From contig NZ_SRWZ01000004.1 in the NCBI RefSeq assembly GCF_004804355.1, forward strand, positions 248,001-312,000: 64,000 nt of DNA, written 5' to 3'. The position numbers and the translations under genes are program-made. The notes beneath the pieces are model-generated. The model worked only from the letters and a program-made list of their open reading frames with translations, had not been told where the DNA came from and did not search any database. This document shows positions 27,640 to 36,520 of the stretch, piece after piece. The DNA is from Cognatitamlana onchidii. Lineage in GTDB: Bacteria > Bacteroidota > Bacteroidia > Flavobacteriales > Flavobacteriaceae. Positions within the stretch are counted from its first letter, which is position 1. Each line of letters opens with the position of its first letter.

Positions 27640-28863
27640 ATGCATTTTACACTTAATAAATCAAAAGTACATCAAGCTTCTAATATAGAAATTACTGGGT
27701 CGAAGAGCGAATCGAACCGTTTATTACTTCTTCAAGCGTTATATCCAGAATTCAAACTAGAAAATGTTTCTAATTCTGATGACAGTAATTTAATGATAAA
27801 AGCGTTGGGGTCTCAAGAGACTACCGTTGATATTCATCACGCAGGAACAGCTATGCGGTTTTTAACAGCCTATTTTTCAATTCAAGAAGGAAGAGAAACC
27901 GTGTTAACTGGTTCAAAACGCATGAAGGAACGCCCTATTAAAATTTTAGTAGAAGCCCTTAGAGAGTTAGGAGCGGAAATTAGTTATGAAGAGAATGAAG
28001 GTTATCCTCCAATAAGAATAATTGGTAAAACGATCCATAAAAATAAAGTGTCGTTAAGTGCAAATGTTAGTAGCCAATATATATCTGCATTACTTTTAAT
28101 TGCGTCTAAACTTGAAAATGGTCTAGAGTTAACATTAGAAGGTGAAATCACCTCGATTCCATATATAAAAATGACATTAAGTTTATTGGATGAAATTGGT
28201 GTAGAGTCATTGTTTGTCGATAATGTAATTACCGTAAAACCTAATACTAAACATTTAAAGGCTAAAACACTAACTGTAGAATCCGATTGGTCCTCGGCGT
28301 CGTATTATTTTAGCATAATAGCATTGAGTGATGTTGGGACCCAAGTTACTTTGTCGTCTTATAAAAAGAATTCACTACAAGGCGATTCTGTTTTAGTTGA
28401 TATATATAAGCATTTCGGAGTATCAACATTTTTTGAAGGGAATAAGATGACCTTGAAAAAAGAACAAACTCAATTGAAACCTTTGTCTCTCGATTTAAAG
28501 AATGCACCAGACATTGCTCAAACCATTGCGGTAACTTGTTTGGCATTAGGGGTTTCTTGTGATTTAACAGGACTTCATACCTTAAAGATTAAAGAAACCG
28601 ATAGATTGGTAGCATTAAAAAATGAAATTGAAAAGTTAGGAGGTGAGGTAAGAATAACCGACCGTTCTTTGCATTTGTCCAATGCAGAATCTATCAATGA
28701 ATTTGTCTCAATTTCTACATATCACGATCATAGAATGGCTATGGCCTTTGCGCCATTAGCACTAAAGGTTCCGGTTGTTATTGAAGATGCTATGGTAGTT
28801 TCAAAATCGTATCCTACTTTTTATAATGATTTGGAGTCTATTGGCTTTCAAATAACTAAATAA
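27640..28863 (+). CDS. aroA: 3-Phosphoshikimate 1-carboxyvinyltransferase (EPSP synthase)
   Basis: Sixth step of the shikimate pathway: transfers enolpyruvyl from PEP to shikimate 3-phosphate. The 407 residues include SKSESNRLLLL (substrate-binding Lys and Ser, near 17), GTAMRFLTAYF near 69, and KETDRLVALKNEIEKLGG near 316 and YHDHRMAMAFAPLAL near 359. The N-terminal motif reads GSKSESNR where many enzymes have GSKSISNR, which I recall as typical for this phylum. Its product feeds chorismate to the pheA operon about 9 kb upstream, but here it is grouped with mazG-like, queA and rlmN genes. Confidence 0.95.
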   Translation: MHFTLNKSKVHQASNIEITGSKSESNRLLLLQALYPEFKLENVSNSDDSNLMIKALGSQETTVDIHHAGTAMRFLTAYFSIQEGRETVLTGSKRMKERPIKILVEALRELGAEISYEENEGYPPIRIIGKTIHKNKVSLSANVSSQYISALLLIASKLENGLELTLEGEITSIPYIKMTLSLLDEIGVESLFVDNVITVKPNTKHLKAKTLTVESDWSSASYYFSIIALSDVGTQVTLSSYKKNSLQGDSVLVDIYKHFGVSTFFEGNKMTLKKEQTQLKPLSLDLKNAPDIAQTIAVTCLALGVSCDLTGLHTLKIKETDRLVALKNEIEKLGGEVRITDRSLHLSNAESINEFVSISTYHDHRMAMAFAPLALKVPVVIEDAMVVSKSYPTFYNDLESIGFQITK

Positions 28864-28878
28864 TAATTTCGTATTTAC

Positions 28879-28910
28879 TTGACAACCCCTATTCCCAGAT
28901 TGTATATTTG
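28879..28910 (+). promoter_or_regulatory. Bacteroidetes-type promoter for queA
   Basis: A TTG at 28879-28881 and TATATTTG at 28903-28910, 21 bases apart, fit the -33/-7 consensus of Bacteroidetes sigma factors. It leaves a leader of roughly 105 bases before queA. Confidence 0.65.
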
Positions 28911-28953
28911 CAACTTTCTGAGAAAAAGAAAAGTATTACAAAAGTTTTTAAAC

Positions 28954-28980
28954 CACTATTTTGCTTCGAAGCAAATGGTG
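28954..28980 (+). promoter_or_regulatory. Hairpin in the queA leader
   Basis: TTTGCTTCGAAGCAAA (28960-28975) is a perfect palindrome, and the pairing continues outward (28954-28958 with 28976-28980) with one bulge and one G-T pair. It lies between the promoter and queA. No U-run follows and the sequence does not match a preQ1 riboswitch. Confidence 0.45.
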
Positions 28981-29021
28981 TTTATTACAAAATTGGCAAT
29001 TAAAAAAATAAAAGCGAACAC

Positions 29022-30071
29022 ATGAAATTATCAAACTTTGGCTTCAATTTACCTGAAGATTTATTAGCAGAGTATCCTGCCGAGAACAGAGATGAATCTC
29101 GTTTAATGGTTTTAAACAGAAAAGAACAAACTATTGAACACAAAATGTTTAAGGATTTAATTGATTATTTCAATGAAGACGATGTTTTAATTCTTAATAA
29201 CACCAAAGTTTTTCCTGCAAGATTATATGGGAACAAGGAGAAAACAGGAGCAAGAATTGAGGTGTTTTTATTAAGAGAATTAAACGAGGAGCAACGTTTA
29301 TGGGATGTTTTAGTCGATCCTGCTAGAAAAATAAGAATAGGGAATAAATTGTATTTTGGCGATGACGATACGCTAGTAGCCGAGGTAATCGATAATACAA
29401 CATCAAGAGGGCGTACGCTTCGTTTTTTGTATGATGGGTCCTATAGAGAGTTTCGATTAAAGCTTAATGAGCTTGGTGAAACGCCGCTTCCTAAATACAT
29501 AAAAAGAGATGTCGAGCCTGAAGATGAAGAGCGATACCAGACCATTTTTGCTAAAAATGAAGGTGCTGTAGCTGCTCCTACAGCTGGTCTACATTTCTCT
29601 AAACATTTGCTAAAACGTTTAGAGATAAAGGGCGTGAATTTTGCCGAGGTTACTTTACATGTTGGCTTAGGAACTTTTAATCCTGTTGAAGTAGAAGATT
29701 TATCTAAACACAAAATGGATAGTGAGGAGTTGCGTATTGGTCCAGATGCCGTAAAAACGGTGAATAAAGCTCTTAACGAAAAACGACGTGTGTGTGCCGT
29801 TGGTACTACGGCAGTAAGGGCCATTGAAAGCGCGGTATCATCAAACGGGATGTTAAACGAGTTTGAAGGGTGGACAAATAAATTTATTTTCCCTCCTTAC
29901 GATTTTAGTATTCCTAACTGTATGATAACCAATTTCCATACTCCAAAGTCAACTTTGTTAATGATGGTTTCTGCTTTCGCAGGTCATGATTTTATTAAAC
30001 GTGCTTACGACGAGGCAATTAAAGAAGGTTATAAATTTTACAGTTATGGAGATGCTATGTTAATTCTTTAA
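29022..30071 (+). CDS. queA: S-adenosylmethionine:tRNA ribosyltransferase-isomerase
   Basis: Transfers and isomerises the ribosyl part of SAM onto 7-aminomethyl-deazaguanine in tRNA, making epoxyqueuosine. The 349 residues show the QueA start [23 protein letters not shown], the segment [13 protein letters not shown] near 185 and [19 protein letters not shown] near 305. It has its own promoter and is followed by a strong terminator. Length and motifs are normal. Confidence 0.96.
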   Translation: MKLSNFGFNLPEDLLAEYPAENRDESRLMVLNRKEQTIEHKMFKDLIDYFNEDDVLILNNTKVFPARLYGNKEKTGARIEVFLLRELNEEQRLWDVLVDPARKIRIGNKLYFGDDDTLVAEVIDNTTSRGRTLRFLYDGSYREFRLKLNELGETPLPKYIKRDVEPEDEERYQTIFAKNEGAVAAPTAGLHFSKHLLKRLEIKGVNFAEVTLHVGLGTFNPVEVEDLSKHKMDSEELRIGPDAVKTVNKALNEKRRVCAVGTTAVRAIESAVSSNGMLNEFEGWTNKFIFPPYDFSIPNCMITNFHTPKSTLLMMVSAFAGHDFIKRAYDEAIKEGYKFYSYGDAMLIL

Positions 30072-30098
30072 CAAGCTAAACTTATAACATTTAAATAG

Positions 30099-30123
30099 AG
30101 CTCCTCAATACGAGGAGCTTTTT
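30099..30123 (+). terminator. Terminator after queA
   Basis: AGCTCCTC (30099-30106), loop AATAC, and GAGGAGCT (30112-30119) form a GC-rich stem running into T. Confidence 0.93.
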
Positions 30124-30216
30124 GTTTTATCTGTCCGAACGAATAAGCTTGCTATGATATAAATTTTAACCCAATTAGAATTGATATGCAATGCTTTCAT
30201 TATTTTTGCAACAATT

Positions 30217-31257
30217 ATGACAGATAAGAAAAAGGATATAAGAGCCTTAACAAAAGACCAGCTGAGAGCATTTTTTGTCGATCAAGGCGATAAGGCATTT
30301 CGTGGAAATCAAGTCTATGAGTGGCTATGGAAAAAGGCGGTATATTCTTTTGAAGATATGACCAACATTGCCAAAGAAACGCGTCAATTATTAGAAGACA
30401 ATTTTGTAATAAATCACATAAGGGTTGATACCATGCAGCGCAGCAGCGATGGTACCATAAAAAATGCAGTGAGGCTGCATGATGGTTTAGTTGTAGAGTC
30501 GGTGCTAATCCCTACTGCAACTAGAACAACAGCTTGTGTGTCAAGCCAAGTAGGTTGTAGTTTAGATTGTAAGTTTTGTGCGACTGCTCGTTTAAAACGC
30601 ATGCGTAACTTAAATCCAGATGAAATTTACGATCAGGTGGTTGCTATTCATAATGAAAGTAGATTGTATCATAACAGGCCCTTAAGTAATATTGTATTTA
30701 TGGGAATGGGGGAGCCCTTAATGAATTACAATAATGTAATTAAGGCCATAGATAAAATAACATCTAAAGAAGGTTTGGCCATGTCTCCTAAGCGCATTAC
30801 ATTATCGACTTCAGGCATCCCAAAAATGATAAAAAAAATGGCCGACGATGGTGTTAAGTTTAACTTGGCAGTGTCGTTGCACTCGGCTATTGATGAGGTA
30901 AGAACTTCTATCATGCCTTTTAATGAAAATTTTCCGCTGCATGATTTAAAAGAAGCCCTAGAGTATTGGTATTCAAAGACAAAAAGTAGAATTAGTTATG
31001 AGTATGTGGTATGGAAGGGAATTAACGATACTAGAAAAGATATTGATGCACTGGTGCAATTTTGTAAATATGTACCTAGTAAAGTTAATATTATTGAATA
31101 TAACCCTATTGATGACGGGCAGTTTCAGCAAGCATCTAGCACGGCGTTAAATCTTTATATAGAAGAGCTAGAAAAACATAGAATTGTTGTTAATGTGCGC
31201 AGAAGTAGAGGAAAAGATATTGATGCAGCTTGCGGGCAATTGGCTAATAAAACTTAA
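30217..31257 (+). CDS. rlmN: Dual-specificity 23S rRNA/tRNA adenine-C2 methyltransferase RlmN
   Basis: Radical SAM enzyme that methylates C2 of A2503 in 23S rRNA and A37 in some tRNAs. The ATG at 30217 is preferred over an in-frame TTG at 30181 because the protein then begins at the normal family position (MTDKKKDIRALTKDQL), giving 346 residues. The cluster motif CSLDCKFCATARL is near residue 115, and the methyl-carrying Cys is expected in AACGQLANK near the C-terminus. A TATTTTTG box at 30201-30208 lies just before the start, so the mRNA leader may be very short. Confidence 0.96.
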   Translation: MTDKKKDIRALTKDQLRAFFVDQGDKAFRGNQVYEWLWKKAVYSFEDMTNIAKETRQLLEDNFVINHIRVDTMQRSSDGTIKNAVRLHDGLVVESVLIPTATRTTACVSSQVGCSLDCKFCATARLKRMRNLNPDEIYDQVVAIHNESRLYHNRPLSNIVFMGMGEPLMNYNNVIKAIDKITSKEGLAMSPKRITLSTSGIPKMIKKMADDGVKFNLAVSLHSAIDEVRTSIMPFNENFPLHDLKEALEYWYSKTKSRISYEYVVWKGINDTRKDIDALVQFCKYVPSKVNIIEYNPIDDGQFQQASSTALNLYIEELEKHRIVVNVRRSRGKDIDAACGQLANKT

Positions 31258-31306
31258 AAATATGTTTTTCTAAATCCTATATTTGGAATGGTTAAAATTA
31301 TTTAAT

Positions 31307-32284
31307 TTGAAAATAGTAGAACAAATTAAGCAACCTATTGGTTTTGAGATGGATCTGTTTGAGCAGAAGTTCCAACTTTCCATGTCTAGTAAGGTGGCTT
31401 TGCTAAATAGAATTACCCATTACATTGTAAATAGAAAGGGCAAGCAAATGCGACCTATGTTTGTGTTTTTGGTCGCGAAAATGGTCTCTAAAGGAGAGGT
31501 GAGTGAACGCACCTATAGAGGAGCTTCTGTAATTGAACTAATTCATACAGCTACTTTAGTTCATGATGATGTAGTCGATGATAGTAATAGAAGACGCGGT
31601 TTCTTCTCTGTTAATGCCTTATGGAAAAATAAAATTGCAGTTCTGGTAGGAGATTTTTTATTGTCTAAGGGCTTACTACTTTCTATAGATAATAATGATT
31701 TTGATTTATTGAAAATCATATCCATAGCTGTGAGGGAAATGAGTGAAGGAGAACTACTGCAAATTGAAAAAGCTAGACAACTTGATATTACAGAAGCCGT
31801 TTATTACGATATTATACGTCAAAAGACCGCTACTTTAATAGCGGCATGTTGCAGTTTGGGAGCGGCATCGGTACAACCAAATTCTCATCATGTCGAAACA
31901 ATGCGCTACTTCGGAGAACTTATTGGTATGGCATTTCAAATAAAAGATGATTTATTTGATTATGGTGATGCCCAAATAGGTAAACCAACTGGCATTGATA
32001 TTAAAGAGCAAAAAATGACACTACCGCTTATTTATGTTCTAAATAAGGCTCCAAAAAAAGAGAAGAGGTGGTTAATCAATTCAATTAAGAACCATAACAA
32101 GGATACCAAGCGTGTTAAAGAGGTGATTAATTTTGTGAAAGATAACGGCGGACTTGACTACGCCATTTCTAAAATGAAAACTTTTCAAAAACAAGCTCTA
32201 AGCTTGCTCAGTGACTACCCTAATTCTGAGTTTAAGAATGCGCTCGAACTTATGGTGAACTATGTTATTGATAGAAAAAAATAA
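31307..32284 (+). CDS. Polyprenyl synthetase (long-chain isoprenyl diphosphate synthase)
   Basis: Condenses isopentenyl diphosphate units to a long isoprenyl diphosphate for menaquinone or lipid carriers. Both aspartate-rich motifs are present: LVHDDVVDD near residue 80 and IKDDLFDYG near 205, plus RKGKQMRP for diphosphate binding near 42. The TTG at 31307 (MKIVEQIKQPIG) is chosen as the usual family start; it gives 325 residues. In Bacteroidetes the octaprenyl-type enzyme is most likely (menaquinone side chain), but chain length cannot be read from the sequence with confidence. Confidence 0.9.
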   Translation: MKIVEQIKQPIGFEMDLFEQKFQLSMSSKVALLNRITHYIVNRKGKQMRPMFVFLVAKMVSKGEVSERTYRGASVIELIHTATLVHDDVVDDSNRRRGFFSVNALWKNKIAVLVGDFLLSKGLLLSIDNNDFDLLKIISIAVREMSEGELLQIEKARQLDITEAVYYDIIRQKTATLIAACCSLGAASVQPNSHHVETMRYFGELIGMAFQIKDDLFDYGDAQIGKPTGIDIKEQKMTLPLIYVLNKAPKKEKRWLINSIKNHNKDTKRVKEVINFVKDNGGLDYAISKMKTFQKQALSLLSDYPNSEFKNALELMVNYVIDRKK

Positions 32285-32482
32285 TTCTAGCAGGCTTTAA
32301 ATAGTTTTCTTTTTTTTCGACGAAAAATATACAGCTGTTGTCTCTTTTTATAGCCTAATAGTTGGAAATAAGGTGCTATATTTTTTGTAATTTCAGTTAT
32401 ATTGTTTTGAGATTAAAACAAAAAACATGAAGATCAGGCAACCTTTTTCTAATAAAATGCGTCTTTATAAATAGATGACCAA

Positions 32483-33058
32483 ATGAAATCCTTTTTGAAA
32501 GTTATTAAACTTCATAAAAACGAATTAGATCTTATAAATAGAGCAACAAAGCATGATCGGGAAGCTCAAAGGCTTTTGTATAACATGTATGCTCCTAAAA
32601 TGTTGAGTGTGTGTAGACTTTATATTAAGGATTTGCACCATGCTGAAGATGTAATGCTTAATGGATTTTTTAAAGTATTTAAATATTTGGGTAGCTATTT
32701 GGGGCAGGGAAGTTTTGAAGGTTGGATACGAAAAATTATGATAAGAGAATCCATTTCTTTTATAAGAGCAAAAAAGGATTTGGTTTTTTCAGAAGCAGAT
32801 GTTGCACTGCGGCAAGTGCCGTATAATGATGTCTTCTCAGAAATAGAAGTAGCCGAAATACAGCAGGTTATAGATGAACTGCCAGAAGGTTATAAAATTG
32901 TTTTTGTTATGTATGCCATAGAAGGTTATACGCATCAAGAAATAGCAAGTGAATTAAAAATTTCCATTGGTACGTCCAAGTCTCAATTATATAAAGCACG
33001 TAAATTATTGCAAAAGGAGCTTGAGAAATTAAATAAGGTGAATTATGGAACAAAATGA
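32483..33058 (+). CDS. RNA polymerase sigma-70 factor, ECF subfamily
   Basis: A 191-residue extracytoplasmic-function sigma factor. Region 2 is recognisable around AQRLLYNMYAPKMLSVCRLY and the following HHAEDVMLNGFFKVFKYL (promoter -10 recognition), and region 4 as a helix-turn-helix at GYTHQEIASELKISIGTSKSQLYKARK near 150-176. It overlaps the next gene, an anti-sigma-like protein, by 14 bases, and a beta-barrel protein follows; together this is a typical envelope-sensing sigma/anti-sigma unit. The 198-base upstream gap contains no convincing promoter. Confidence 0.9.
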   Translation: MKSFLKVIKLHKNELDLINRATKHDREAQRLLYNMYAPKMLSVCRLYIKDLHHAEDVMLNGFFKVFKYLGSYLGQGSFEGWIRKIMIRESISFIRAKKDLVFSEADVALRQVPYNDVFSEIEVAEIQQVIDELPEGYKIVFVMYAIEGYTHQEIASELKISIGTSKSQLYKARKLLQKELEKLNKVNYGTK

Positions 33059-33794
33059 TTTTGATGAAATTTTAAAGAAAAAACTTGATCAGCGAATAAT
33101 TGAACCTTCAAGTGAATCTTGGTCTAGGTTATCAGAAAGATTAAGTAAGAAAGTTGAACCCAAGAGAAGTAAAGCTTACTGGTGGATAGCTGCGGCTTGC
33201 CTTGTTTTAGGTCTGTTTTTTGGAGCGGATGTGTTAAAATCATCTTCTTTTAAAGAAGAGAAAAAAACTAATAAACTAGTTAATTATCCAAATCGGTCTA
33301 TTGAACTTGAGGTCAATAGTGAAAGTCAAATATCACATCAAGAAGAAATGGTAGTGAAAATTGAAAACCCAGAAGAGATAAAGAATGAACAGACAGATTT
33401 AAATGTTGCTAATAATACAAAGGTTAGAGTTTTTAAAGGGCAAGAACGAAAACAACTTATGGATAATCAAGTTGATAAAGTATTCTCCGAAAATTCTCAT
33501 ACAGGTAAATTATCATTTGAAGAACAAAAAATACAAGAGGTGGTAGCCCAAGTTCGTGAATTGAAACGTCAACAAGATACAGTTTCAGATGCCGATATTG
33601 ATGCCTTATTATTAAATGCCCAAAATGCTATTGCTAAGGAACGTATAAACAATGAATTAAGTGCTAAAGTAGATGCTAATGCCTTATTAAAAATGGTGGA
33701 AGGAGAATTAGATCAGTCATTTAGAGTTAAAGTCCTTGAGGCTATAAAGGAAAGTTATAATACTGTAAAAACCGCGGTTGCGCAACGGAATTAA
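33045..33794 (+). CDS. Membrane-anchored anti-sigma-like protein
   Basis: A 249-residue protein with a cytoplasmic N-terminus (about 1-45, MEQNDFDEILKKKLDQRI...SWSRLSERL), one membrane helix (about 46-63, AYWWIAAACLVLGLFFGAD) and a hydrophilic, Glu- and Gln-rich periplasmic part. This is the layout of the anti-sigma proteins that accompany ECF factors in Bacteroidetes. The start overlaps the sigma gene, implying coupled production. No ZAS-type zinc motif (HxxxCxxC) is visible, so it is a non-zinc type if the assignment is right. Confidence 0.7.
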   Translation: MEQNDFDEILKKKLDQRIIEPSSESWSRLSERLSKKVEPKRSKAYWWIAAACLVLGLFFGADVLKSSSFKEEKKTNKLVNYPNRSIELEVNSESQISHQEEMVVKIENPEEIKNEQTDLNVANNTKVRVFKGQERKQLMDNQVDKVFSENSHTGKLSFEEQKIQEVVAQVRELKRQQDTVSDADIDALLLNAQNAIAKERINNELSAKVDANALLKMVEGELDQSFRVKVLEAIKESYNTVKTAVAQRN

Positions 33795-33849
33795 GAGTAT
33801 TCAATCAATCATCAATCAAATCTTTTAATCAACAAAAAAACGAACATTT

Positions 33850-34947
33850 ATGAAAAGAACGATTTTGCGCCTAGTGCTTATAGCACTCTTGGTTCCTGTG
33901 CCTTTAATTCAAGCTCAGGATACTATTCAGAAGACTAAGAACCAATATAAAATTGAAGCACTTAAAAAGCGTAAGGATACTGTTACCGAGGAAGAAAAAG
34001 CCCTTTTGAAAAATGAAGTAAAAGCCATTAACGAAAAACTAAGTCTAAAAGAAATAAGTGAGGACGAAGCAAAAATATTAAAAGAGAAGGCTGCAAAAAA
34101 GAGGGCTCTAAATATTGAAAATAGAATGGCTATTATTGATAATGAAATTGAACTTCTTGAAAGAAATGATGAACACTATATTAGGGAGTTCGATAAAGGA
34201 AAAAAGCGTATAGAAATAGTAATTAATGATGAAGTTGATGATGCCGAAGATTGTGACTTTATTGGAATAATAACAAAGGGAACAGATAAACCAAAAAAAT
34301 ATGATAAACGAACTGTTAGCTCACCTGTTTTTGCAATTGGATTTAATAATGCCGTAATTGAAGGACAAAAACTTGATGATTCCCCTTATAAACTTGGCGG
34401 ATCTGGTTTTGTAGAATTAGGATATGCTTGGAAAACTAGGTTACTCAATAACTCCAATTTTTTAAGGTTAAAATATGGAGTGTCCTTCCAATGGAATAAG
34501 CTTAATATAAAGAATAACCAGTATTTGGTGAATAATAATGGTGTTATAAGCCTCGAGCCTTTTCCAAATCAGGCTAATGTTATTAAATTTAGAATGACCA
34601 ACTTGGTATTTCCTGTACATCTGGAATTTGGTCCTTCAAGACGCATTGATCGGGATTCCTATTACCGATATTCAACCAAAAAACAATTAAAATTTGGTGT
34701 TGGTTTCTTTGGAGGGTTTAATATTCAAACCATGCAAAAGTTAAAGTACAGGGACGATCAAGGTAATAAGAATAAAGATAAACTAAAAGGAGGGTACAAC
34801 ACCTCAAATTTAGTCTATGGACCAAGTGCTTACATGGCACTAAATTGGGTTGCTGTTTATTTTAAGTATGATTTAAATCCTTTTTTTAAAAACCAAGCAG
34901 TTAGCCAGAATAACATTTCTCTTGGTCTGAGGTTCGATATGAATTAA
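33850..34947 (+). CDS. Exported outer-membrane beta-barrel protein with charged helical N-terminus
   Basis: A 365-residue exported protein. After the signal peptide (cleavage after LIQAQ, about 23) comes a highly charged helical stretch (about 30-120, rich in Lys and Glu), then a C-terminal half with alternating aromatic strands (FVELGYAW, LRLKYGVSFQW, LKFGVGFFGGF) ending ISLGLRFDMN, as in outer-membrane barrels. Coming directly after the sigma and anti-sigma genes it is a likely output or sensor of that unit. It ends 3 bases before the opposing transporter gene. I do not recognise a named family. Confidence 0.65.
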   Translation: MKRTILRLVLIALLVPVPLIQAQDTIQKTKNQYKIEALKKRKDTVTEEEKALLKNEVKAINEKLSLKEISEDEAKILKEKAAKKRALNIENRMAIIDNEIELLERNDEHYIREFDKGKKRIEIVINDEVDDAEDCDFIGIITKGTDKPKKYDKRTVSSPVFAIGFNNAVIEGQKLDDSPYKLGGSGFVELGYAWKTRLLNNSNFLRLKYGVSFQWNKLNIKNNQYLVNNNGVISLEPFPNQANVIKFRMTNLVFPVHLEFGPSRRIDRDSYYRYSTKKQLKFGVGFFGGFNIQTMQKLKYRDDQGNKNKDKLKGGYNTSNLVYGPSAYMALNWVAVYFKYDLNPFFKNQAVSQNNISLGLRFDMN

Positions 34948-34950
34948 ATC

Positions 34951-36444
34951 TTAGTAAACCGATAGCGTTAGTAACAGCATGGTGGTTAAAAATAAAACTA
35001 CTAGTAAAGGAGTTATAAATTTAAGCCATTTATTAAATCCAATTTTTACCATGGCCAAAGCGGCCAGTATAAGACCAGTTGGGTTAATAAGAAAGAATAA
35101 TCCAGGGCCGTATTGGTAGGTGTCAACGATGGTCTCCCGTCCTATATTTACCGTGTCTGCAAGAGGGGCCATAACAGGCATTGTTAAAACGGCCATGCCA
35201 GATGAGGATGGCATAAAGAATGAAAATCCGCTATAAACGAATAGCATTACATTAGTAAAAACACCTTTATTCATGCCTTCCGCAAGGATGCTAGCATGAT
35301 ATAATATCGTGTCACTAATGAAACCATCTTCCATAATTATGGTAACACCTCTAGCAATACCAACAATAAATGCTACGCTCAATAAACTAGCGGCTCCTTT
35401 TACAAACTCCTCAACAAAAACATATTCTTTTAATTTGGCAATAAAACCAATAATTATAGCCCCTAGAAGAAATACTGCTGTCATTTCGATAAACCACCAG
35501 TCTAAGAGCGAGACACCTACTACCATAATAATAAAACATAAAGAGAACACACCCAATATAAGTTTAAGTTTGGTAGTAAGCCTAGTATGTTTATCCATAT
35601 GGTTTAAACCAAAAAGCTTCTCAATGGCTTCCTTTTGCTCATAAATTATAGATTTGGTTGGGTCTTGTTTAACGCGTCTGGCATATCTAAGAATATAGAT
35701 AATAGTTATAGACAGGCAGGTTACAAGCATAATCAGTCTATTTGTTAAGCCAGTAGTCCAATTAATACCAGCAGCATCAGAAGCAATAATTGTTGAAAAA
35801 GGGTTTATTGTGGAGCACATGGTCCCTATGGCGGATCCCAAAAAAATACAAGCTAAGCCAACCATGGCGTCGTATTTAGCAGCAATAAAAACGGGTATTA
35901 GAATCGGAAAAAAAGCCATGGTCTCTTCTGCAAGACCAAAAGTGGTTCCTCCAATAGCAATGAGTGTAGTAACTAATATGATTAAAATATAGGCTCTACC
36001 CTTTAAAATCTCCGATAACCAAGATATTCCAGCATCAAAGGCACCAGTTTTATTCATAACTCCTATGAGCCCACCAATAATAAGTATCAAAAAAATAATG
36101 TCGGCTGCCGCAACTATACCTTTTACAGGGGCAGTTATAAAGGCCTTCAAACCCTGAGGGTTGGGTTTTAGTTTTTTATAAGTATCAGGTATTCCAATAG
36201 GCTTATAAATATCACCGTTTGTAAATTTTTCTAAAGGAATATTTATATTTAAATGTTCAAGCGTTTCTTGGGTCGCAGGTAAGTTGACGCTATGCTCCTG
36301 ATCTGTCTTTATAAATGCCTTTTCCGATTTATTATAAGCGAGTGTGTCATATTTACCTGCAGGAATCACCCAGGTTAAAAGAGCTACGAAGCCTGCAATA
36401 ATAAACAAAATGGTTTGCGCCGAAGGAAATTTTAGAGTTTTCAA
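34951..36444 (-). CDS. YfcC/ArcD-family membrane transporter
   Basis: A 497-residue inner-membrane protein with about 12 hydrophobic segments. It begins KFPSAQTILFIIAGFVALLTWVIPAGKYD, a pattern of the YfcC family (C4-dicarboxylate anaerobic carrier-like, PF03606), and has an extra-cytoplasmic loop at about 30-85, the conserved GGLIGVMNKTGA near 120 and the C-terminal MPSSSGMAVLTMPVMAPLAD helix hairpin. Members are thought to move basic amino acids or dicarboxylates. It lies 76 bases behind the DUF3360 gene on the same strand, so they may be co-transcribed. Substrate unknown. Confidence 0.85.
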   Translation of the reverse strand: MKTLKFPSAQTILFIIAGFVALLTWVIPAGKYDTLAYNKSEKAFIKTDQEHSVNLPATQETLEHLNINIPLEKFTNGDIYKPIGIPDTYKKLKPNPQGLKAFITAPVKGIVAAADIIFLILIIGGLIGVMNKTGAFDAGISWLSEILKGRAYILIILVTTLIAIGGTTFGLAEETMAFFPILIPVFIAAKYDAMVGLACIFLGSAIGTMCSTINPFSTIIASDAAGINWTTGLTNRLIMLVTCLSITIIYILRYARRVKQDPTKSIIYEQKEAIEKLFGLNHMDKHTRLTTKLKLILGVFSLCFIIMVVGVSLLDWWFIEMTAVFLLGAIIIGFIAKLKEYVFVEEFVKGAASLLSVAFIVGIARGVTIIMEDGFISDTILYHASILAEGMNKGVFTNVMLFVYSGFSFFMPSSSGMAVLTMPVMAPLADTVNIGRETIVDTYQYGPGLFFLINPTGLILAALAMVKIGFNKWLKFITPLLVVLFLTTMLLLTLSVY

Positions 36445-36520
36445 GTAACTAATTAGAATAAATTACCTGTCTAACTTACTAAAATTTTCCTGTTATTCCA
36501 TAAATCTATTATTCGTCATT

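Noticed and set aside
28954-28980. preQ1 riboswitch in the queA leader
   Set aside because: The hairpin loop and the A-rich tail do not match the compact preQ1-I pattern, and there is no pseudoknot partner that I can see.
32427-32474. Leader peptide (15 codons, MKIRQPFSNKMRLYK) before the ECF sigma gene
   Set aside because: No amino acid bias and no competing hairpins; a chance frame is more likely.
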